Source: an uncultured Prevotella sp. (lineage in GTDB: Bacteria > Bacteroidota > Bacteroidia > Bacteroidales > Bacteroidaceae). Taken from it: a DNA stretch of 10,702 bases. The notes beneath the pieces are model-generated. The model searched no databases. It was given only the letters and a program-made list of their open reading frames with translations, and was not told where the DNA came from. The stretch lies in contig CAJLYG010000100.1 in NCBI GenBank assembly GCA_905210845.1, positions 1-10,702 of the forward strand, written 5' to 3'. Shown one piece after another: positions 7,739 to 10,702 of the stretch (positions are counted from its first letter, which is position 1; the number at the start of each line of letters is the position of its first letter). The translations under genes were made by a program, and so were the position numbers.

Positions 7739-8371
7739 ATGAATGAGACAAAAATGACTAACTTTGCATGCATGGAGCATAGAGTTGACAAAAGTATCGA
7801 TGCAGAGCAAATAGCCGACCAAGTTCGGTTGCTTGTGAACCAATTACAGATCATGGGGCGCACGGATTTATTGCTGCGTGCCATTACCGTGCCCACTCTT
7901 GAACAACTTCGCACTGAGGCCGCTCGCGGCACATTGAGCAAATTGATCATTACCAAAGACTTCCGCCTCATCCTTGCCAATGGGAACCGAGACGTGGTTC
8001 TCACGCCTGTCCATCGTGCCGTTTATCTATTTTTCCTGAAACATCCAGAAGGCATTGAGTTTAAACGGTTGAGTGAATACCATCATGAGCTCTTCGCCAT
8101 CTATACGCATATCATGCCAGACGGTGACGCAGTAAAAATGAAAGAAACTGTTGACCGTCTTACAAATCCTCTTGACAATGCCATCAACGAAAAGTGCTCA
8201 CGCATCAAATCAGCCTTTTCCGCGCTCATGGATGACTACTCTGCCAGCTACTATACGATCAACAGTCAGTCGACACGCTTACTCCCGAAATCGCCAAAGG
8301 TTTGGTTCCAGCGCCTCAAGCTTATCTCTCTTCCCCGCGAGCTCGTGGTCTATGAAGGCGAAGAGCCCTGA
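7739..8371 (+). CDS. Conserved-looking protein of unknown function, possible winged-helix core
   Basis: I do not recognise the family. As the longest reading, it is 210 residues with no signal peptide or membrane segment, so it should be cytoplasmic. The middle (about 80-180) has the order of a response-regulator-type winged helix: a short strand pair (DFRLILANGNRDVVLTPVHR), a helix (AVYLFFLKHPEG), a second helix region (FKRLSEYHHELFAIY), and a recognition-like helix (NAINEKCSRIKSAFSAL) followed by YYTINS. That resemblance is inference only, and no receiver domain is present. The start is doubtful: a TAACTTTG promoter box lies inside the frame at 7759-7766. Translation may therefore begin at ATG 7772 (almost leaderless) or ATG 7853 (about 172 residues). 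The gene is divergent from ftsZ and convergent with menB (22-nt gap). The reverse strand also holds open frames here, but they lack recognisable features. Confidence 0.75.
   Translation: MNETKMTNFACMEHRVDKSIDAEQIADQVRLLVNQLQIMGRTDLLLRAITVPTLEQLRTEAARGTLSKLIITKDFRLILANGNRDVVLTPVHRAVYLFFLKHPEGIEFKRLSEYHHELFAIYTHIMPDGDAVKMKETVDRLTNPLDNAINEKCSRIKSAFSALMDDYSASYYTINSQSTRLLPKSPKVWFQRLKLISLPRELVVYEGEEP
7759..7766 (+). promoter_or_regulatory. Bacteroidetes-type -7 promoter box inside the 5' end of the unknown gene
   Basis: The sequence TAACTTTG, followed by CATGC, is an exact TAnnTTTG match on the plus strand in the context usual for Bacteroidetes promoters (TAnnTTTGCA). Transcription would begin a few bases after it, near 7771-7773. 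That puts the box inside the longest open frame and argues for a later start codon. No good -33 element is visible. Confidence 0.5.
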
Positions 8372-8374
8372 TAC

Positions 8375-8384
8375 GGGATATCCC
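8375..8384. repeat. Perfect 10-bp palindrome between convergent genes
   Basis: GGGATATCCC fills part of the 22-nt gap between the end of the unknown plus-strand gene and the end of menB. It has no loop and no T run, so it is unlikely to work as a terminator. It is a short GC-capped dyad and may be chance. Confidence 0.3.
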
Positions 8385-8393
8385 TCTTCCTTC

Positions 8394-9218
8394 CTATGGG
8401 AACTTAGGATATTGATCGAAATCAGGCTTCCGCTTTTCCAAGAAGGCCTTACCACCTTCCTGCGCTTCATCCATTGTATAATAAAGCATGGTAGCATCGC
8501 CTGCAAGTTCTTGAATGCCTGCCTGTCCATCTAATTCTGCGTTTAACCCAGCCTTGATCATGCGGAGAGCCAAGGGACTACGTTCCATCATGATCTCTGC
8601 CCATTCGACGCACGTATCTTCCAGCTGATCAAGAGGAACGACCTTGTTCACCATCCCCATCTCTAAGGCTTCCTGTGCTGAATACTGCTGGCACAAGAAC
8701 CAGATCTCACGTGCTTTTTTCTGTCCGACCATCCGGGCAAGATAGCTGGCACCAAACCCTGCATCGAAAGATCCCACCTTCGGACCTGTCTGCCCGAATC
8801 GTGCATTTTCCGAGGCGATGGTCAGGTCGCACATGACATGCAGGACATGCCCACCCCCAATCGCATAGCCATTGACCATGGCAATCACCGGCTTGGGCAA
8901 CCTGCGGATCTGCATCTGCACATCCAGCACATTCAGACGGGGGACACCATCTGTACCTACGTATCCGCCACGTCCCTTGACATGCATGTCGCCCCCAGAG
9001 CAGAAGGCCTTGTCTCCAGCACCAGTGAGGATAACCACTCGGATGTCCTGGCACTCCCGGCAATAGCTAAATGCCTGGGACATCTCCCATGTGGTCAAAG
9101 GGGTAAATGCGTTACGGTAGCGAGGACGGTTGATCGTGATCCTCGCAATGTGATGATACTCATCGAAAAGGATTTCCTTAAAGTCAAAACCCTCTATTTT
9201 TTTCCATTCTCTTTCCAT
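8394..9218 (-). CDS. menB: 1,4-dihydroxy-2-naphthoyl-CoA synthase (MenB)
   Basis: MenB is a crotonase-fold enzyme that closes the ring of o-succinylbenzoyl-CoA to give 1,4-dihydroxy-2-naphthoyl-CoA in menaquinone synthesis. It is cytoplasmic and normally hexameric. The 274-residue length fits the family. Visible signatures: [10 protein letters not shown] (73-82) and [13 protein letters not shown] (115-127), which build the oxyanion hole; [16 protein letters not shown] (141-156); the conserved [10 protein letters not shown]; and the C-terminal [10 protein letters not shown]...ATMLYY and KRKPDF. Gly145 in QTG is the mark of the bicarbonate-dependent class (E. coli type); the other class has Asp there. 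The start codon lies inside the end of menD (25-nt overlap), which points to translational coupling. menC and menE do not follow: the next gene is convergent and unrelated. Confidence 0.97.
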   Translation of the reverse strand: MEREWKKIEGFDFKEILFDEYHHIARITINRPRYRNAFTPLTTWEMSQAFSYCRECQDIRVVILTGAGDKAFCSGGDMHVKGRGGYVGTDGVPRLNVLDVQMQIRRLPKPVIAMVNGYAIGGGHVLHVMCDLTIASENARFGQTGPKVGSFDAGFGASYLARMVGQKKAREIWFLCQQYSAQEALEMGMVNKVVPLDQLEDTCVEWAEIMMERSPLALRMIKAGLNAELDGQAGIQELAGDATMLYYTMDEAQEGGKAFLEKRKPDFDQYPKFP

Positions 9219-10345
9219 GTATTCAATGATTGATTATATTCTTGATAAACGTGCATGTCTCTTTCTGCATCCGTAAAGACTTCCAACAAGACCGGTCGCT
9301 CCGCATCGGGAGACATCAAGGTATCCATTAGATTACTCAATGCCCCGACATGATCCGCTGAATAATAAGAAATGTGATTCTCCTGGCAAATTCCTTCTGC
9401 GGTGGTATGATGGCTTGCCATGACCATTCCCTTGCGTGCCGGACTCTTTCTCAGTCCATCGAACTTCGAGAAAATCCCACCACAACCATTATTGAGCAAT
9501 AGAATCCGAAGATTTCCCCGAAGATTCTGATTCCAAAGAGCGTTCTGGTCGTAAAAGAAGCTCAGGTCGCCGATCACGCAATAGACATTCTCCTTACTAA
9601 CCAGAGAATATCCCGCGGCTGTTGACAACGAGCCTTCTATGCCATTCACGCCTCGGTTACAATAGACATGATGCCATGAAAAAATATTTCCCAAGCGTAC
9701 AGACATGCTATTGGCATAATGAACCACACTGGCAGGATCATGAAGCTTCATCCGCTCTTCCAAGAGTTCGACCGCCAACATTTGTGAATAGTCGGGATGG
9801 AAATCACGGAGATGCATCTTTGCTTTCACGAACAAGCTCTCCCACAGTTGCGTATAGGCAACATTCCCATGACCTTTTATCTGAGCAAGCACGTCACGCG
9901 GCTGTGCTTGTACCACCCCAGTCAGGTTCATAAAGGTATCATGCACCTCTCCTTCTGGATTGACGATCCAACATTCCGCTGCCTTTGCGTGGCGCAAGAA
10001 CGACTTCGCCCGCTTGCTAACCAATGTATCCCCCACGTAGATGATAAAATCAGGAAGGAAACGTTCCTCATCGTCGACCATGGCCATCACCTCATCTAAA
10101 TGAGAAGACCCTTGACCGCCTAAGGGTTCGATGAATACCGGATACTCCTGTCTCAACCTGTCTATCTCACCAAGTGGCAATCCACCCGGTTTCATCTGCC
10201 CAACGACCACAATTGGTCGGGACGCCTGATGGAGACGCTCCAACAGGGGATGAACTACGGCTGTACATTCTGCATTCCCATGCGATGAAAGAGGTGACAG
10301 GAGTTGGATGCTTCTTTCTTCCGGCAACCTGTCAATCGTAAAATC
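9194..10345 (-). CDS. menD: 2-succinyl-5-enolpyruvyl-6-hydroxy-3-cyclohexene-1-carboxylate synthase (MenD), N-terminal third missing
   Basis: MenD is a thiamine-diphosphate enzyme that joins 2-oxoglutarate to isochorismate in menaquinone synthesis. From [11 protein letters not shown] onward the sequence covers roughly the last two thirds of MenD, compared with about 550 residues in the family. It includes the central domain ([38 protein letters not shown]) and the PP domain with [16 protein letters not shown]. The ThDP/Mg-binding span runs from [13 protein letters not shown] to [10 protein letters not shown]. The PYR domain, which carries the Glu that activates the cofactor, is absent. It is replaced in frame by the start of an unrelated actinobacterial protein, giving an open frame that runs on to 10438. 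I read this as a chimeric join near 10,340-10,350, with the real gene continuing in another contig. It overlaps menB by 25 nt at its 3' end. Confidence 0.93.
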   Translation of the reverse strand, partial: DFTIDRLPEERSIQLLSPLSSHGNAECTAVVHPLLERLHQASRPIVVVGQMKPGGLPLGEIDRLRQEYPVFIEPLGGQGSSHLDEVMAMVDDEERFLPDFIIYVGDTLVSKRAKSFLRHAKAAECWIVNPEGEVHDTFMNLTGVVQAQPRDVLAQIKGHGNVAYTQLWESLFVKAKMHLRDFHPDYSQMLAVELLEERMKLHDPASVVHYANSMSVRLGNIFSWHHVYCNRGVNGIEGSLSTAAGYSLVSKENVYCVIGDLSFFYDQNALWNQNLRGNLRILLLNNGCGGIFSKFDGLRKSPARKGMVMASHHTTAEGICQENHISYYSADHVGALSNLMDTLMSPDAERPVLLEVFTDAERDMHVYQEYNQSLNTWKENGKK

Positions 10346-10438
10346 CTTGGCAAGCTCATCGTAATCGGTGTCGGTGGTCAGGTACTTGAGCTTTCGGGCT
10401 ATTTTCTGCTGTTTGGCTTTCTGACGTCCGCGGCCCAT
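10343..10438 (-). CDS. DUF3073-family protein, N-terminal fragment (actinobacterial), cut by a chimeric join
   Basis: The first ~32 residues, beginning MGRGRQKAKQQKIARKLKYL and continuing [12 protein letters not shown], match the highly conserved N-terminus of DUF3073 proteins. These are small basic-then-acidic proteins of unknown function found in Actinobacteria, including Bifidobacterium. A strong Shine-Dalgarno site (AGGGGG) lies about 5 nt before the ATG, unlike any gene to the left. The rest of the protein is missing: after residue 32 the frame passes into MenD. The identification is from memory of the family. Confidence 0.8.
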
Positions 10439-10508
10439 CTGTCCCCCTGAAATTACTGTGCTATCAATTCATCAAACAAGAGAGTACCACTTATTGCGCA
10501 TTATTTCG

Positions 10509-10536
10509 TTGTCGGCTCAGACTTTTACGATAAAAT
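10509..10536 (+). promoter_or_regulatory. Possible sigma-70-type promoter for trpS
   Basis: TTGTCG (10509-10514) and TAAAAT (10531-10536) are 16 nt apart, which fits a vegetative -35/-10 promoter about 29 nt before the trpS ATG. The -10 box lies within a perfect dyad ACGAT-AAA-ATCGT (10527-10539) that might bind a regulator. Both elements belong to the actinobacterial part of the window. Confidence 0.4.
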
Positions 10537-10564
10537 CGTTGATTTTCTTAAGAAAAGGACACGT

Positions 10565-10702
10565 ATGACGGACGAAACCCAGGAGCAGCAGATCACTGCT
10601 GTCGGCAATGAAATGAGCGCGAGCTTCCTCGCCGCAAAGAAGCGTTCCGATGAAACCCTCGCCGCAATCGAAAAGAATCCGGGCAAGTTCACCATGCTCA
10701 CC
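10565..10702 (+). CDS. trpS: Tryptophanyl-tRNA synthetase, first 46 residues (runs off window)
   Basis: The product charges tRNA-Trp. Only the N-terminal extension is present. It begins MTDETQEQQITAV and ends NPGKFTMLT, which leads directly into the class I synthetase sequence (TGDRPTG.LHLGHY) that would follow outside the window. The wording and length of the extension resemble Bifidobacterium TrpS as I remember it. AAAAGGA lies about 7 nt before the ATG as a Shine-Dalgarno site. Codons are rich in C and G at the third position, unlike the genes to the left. The gene is divergent from the DUF3073 fragment, with a 126-nt gap. Confidence 0.75.
   Translation, partial: MTDETQEQQITAVGNEMSASFLAAKKRSDETLAAIEKNPGKFTMLT

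Noticed and set aside
7618..8004. Minus-strand 128-residue open frame opposite the unknown gene
   Set aside because: It crosses the divergent promoter region and both TAnnTTTG boxes, and it has no recognisable domain. The plus-strand frame is longer and has better structural character.
8375..8384. GGGATATCCC as a bidirectional terminator between convergent genes
   Set aside because: There is no loop and no T run on either strand, so the palindrome cannot form a normal intrinsic terminator.
8838..9233. Plus-strand frames opposite menB
   Set aside because: They are shadows of a clearly identified menB and have no independent signals.
9194..10438. A novel DUF3073-MenD fusion protein
   Set aside because: The first 32 residues and the rest belong to different phyla. 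The MenD cofactor-activating domain is absent, and the flanking trpS start is also actinobacterial. A chimeric assembly explains all of this.
1..10702. CRISPR arrays, insertion sequences, tRNA genes, retron-like or defence-like systems
   Set aside because: No direct-repeat arrays, transposase or integrase motifs, tRNA-like folds or defence domains were seen on either strand.

Overview
Most of this window (1 to about 10,340) looks like chromosome from a Bacteroidales bacterium, most likely of the Prevotella group. The signs are a SusC/SusD pair, an ECF sigma/FecR pair with the C-terminal domain typical of Bacteroidetes FecR proteins, an FtsZ of Prevotella type, TAnnTTTG promoter boxes and almost no Shine-Dalgarno sites. 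The last ~360 bases (about 10,340-10,702) look foreign. They hold the N-terminus of an actinobacterial DUF3073 protein and, divergently, the first 46 codons of a Bifidobacterium-like tryptophanyl-tRNA synthetase, each with a clear Shine-Dalgarno site. The join runs in frame through menD and makes a false 414-residue ORF. It is best read as a chimeric assembly, not a biological fusion.

Layout: (a) 1-5923, all on the minus strand and transcribed from right to left: ECF sigma factor, FecR-type anti-sigma, SusC-like TonB-dependent receptor with an N-terminal STN signalling domain, then the start of a SusD-like lipoprotein. Together these form a cell-surface signalling and nutrient-uptake locus, in which the receptor senses its ligand, FecR passes the signal across the inner membrane, and the sigma factor drives transcription. 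Two genes are interrupted: fecR by one in-frame TAA, and susD by a TGA at the window edge. (b) 5924-6203, a gap with a perfect inverted repeat just upstream of the sigma start and a doubtful small plus-strand ORF. (c) 6204-7634, ftsZ on the minus strand, with its own promoter and outside the usual ftsQ-ftsA-ftsZ setting. (d) 7739-8371, a divergent gene of unknown function that may hold a winged-helix-like core. (e) 8394 to about 10,345, menB and menD on the minus strand, overlapping by 25 nt (menaquinone synthesis). The N-terminal third of menD is lost at the chimeric join. (f) The actinobacterial fragment.

I saw no CRISPR array, insertion sequence, tRNA, rRNA or new defence-like system. The observations most worth following are the chimeric join, the single nonsense codon in the anti-sigma gene, and several small regulatory signals.
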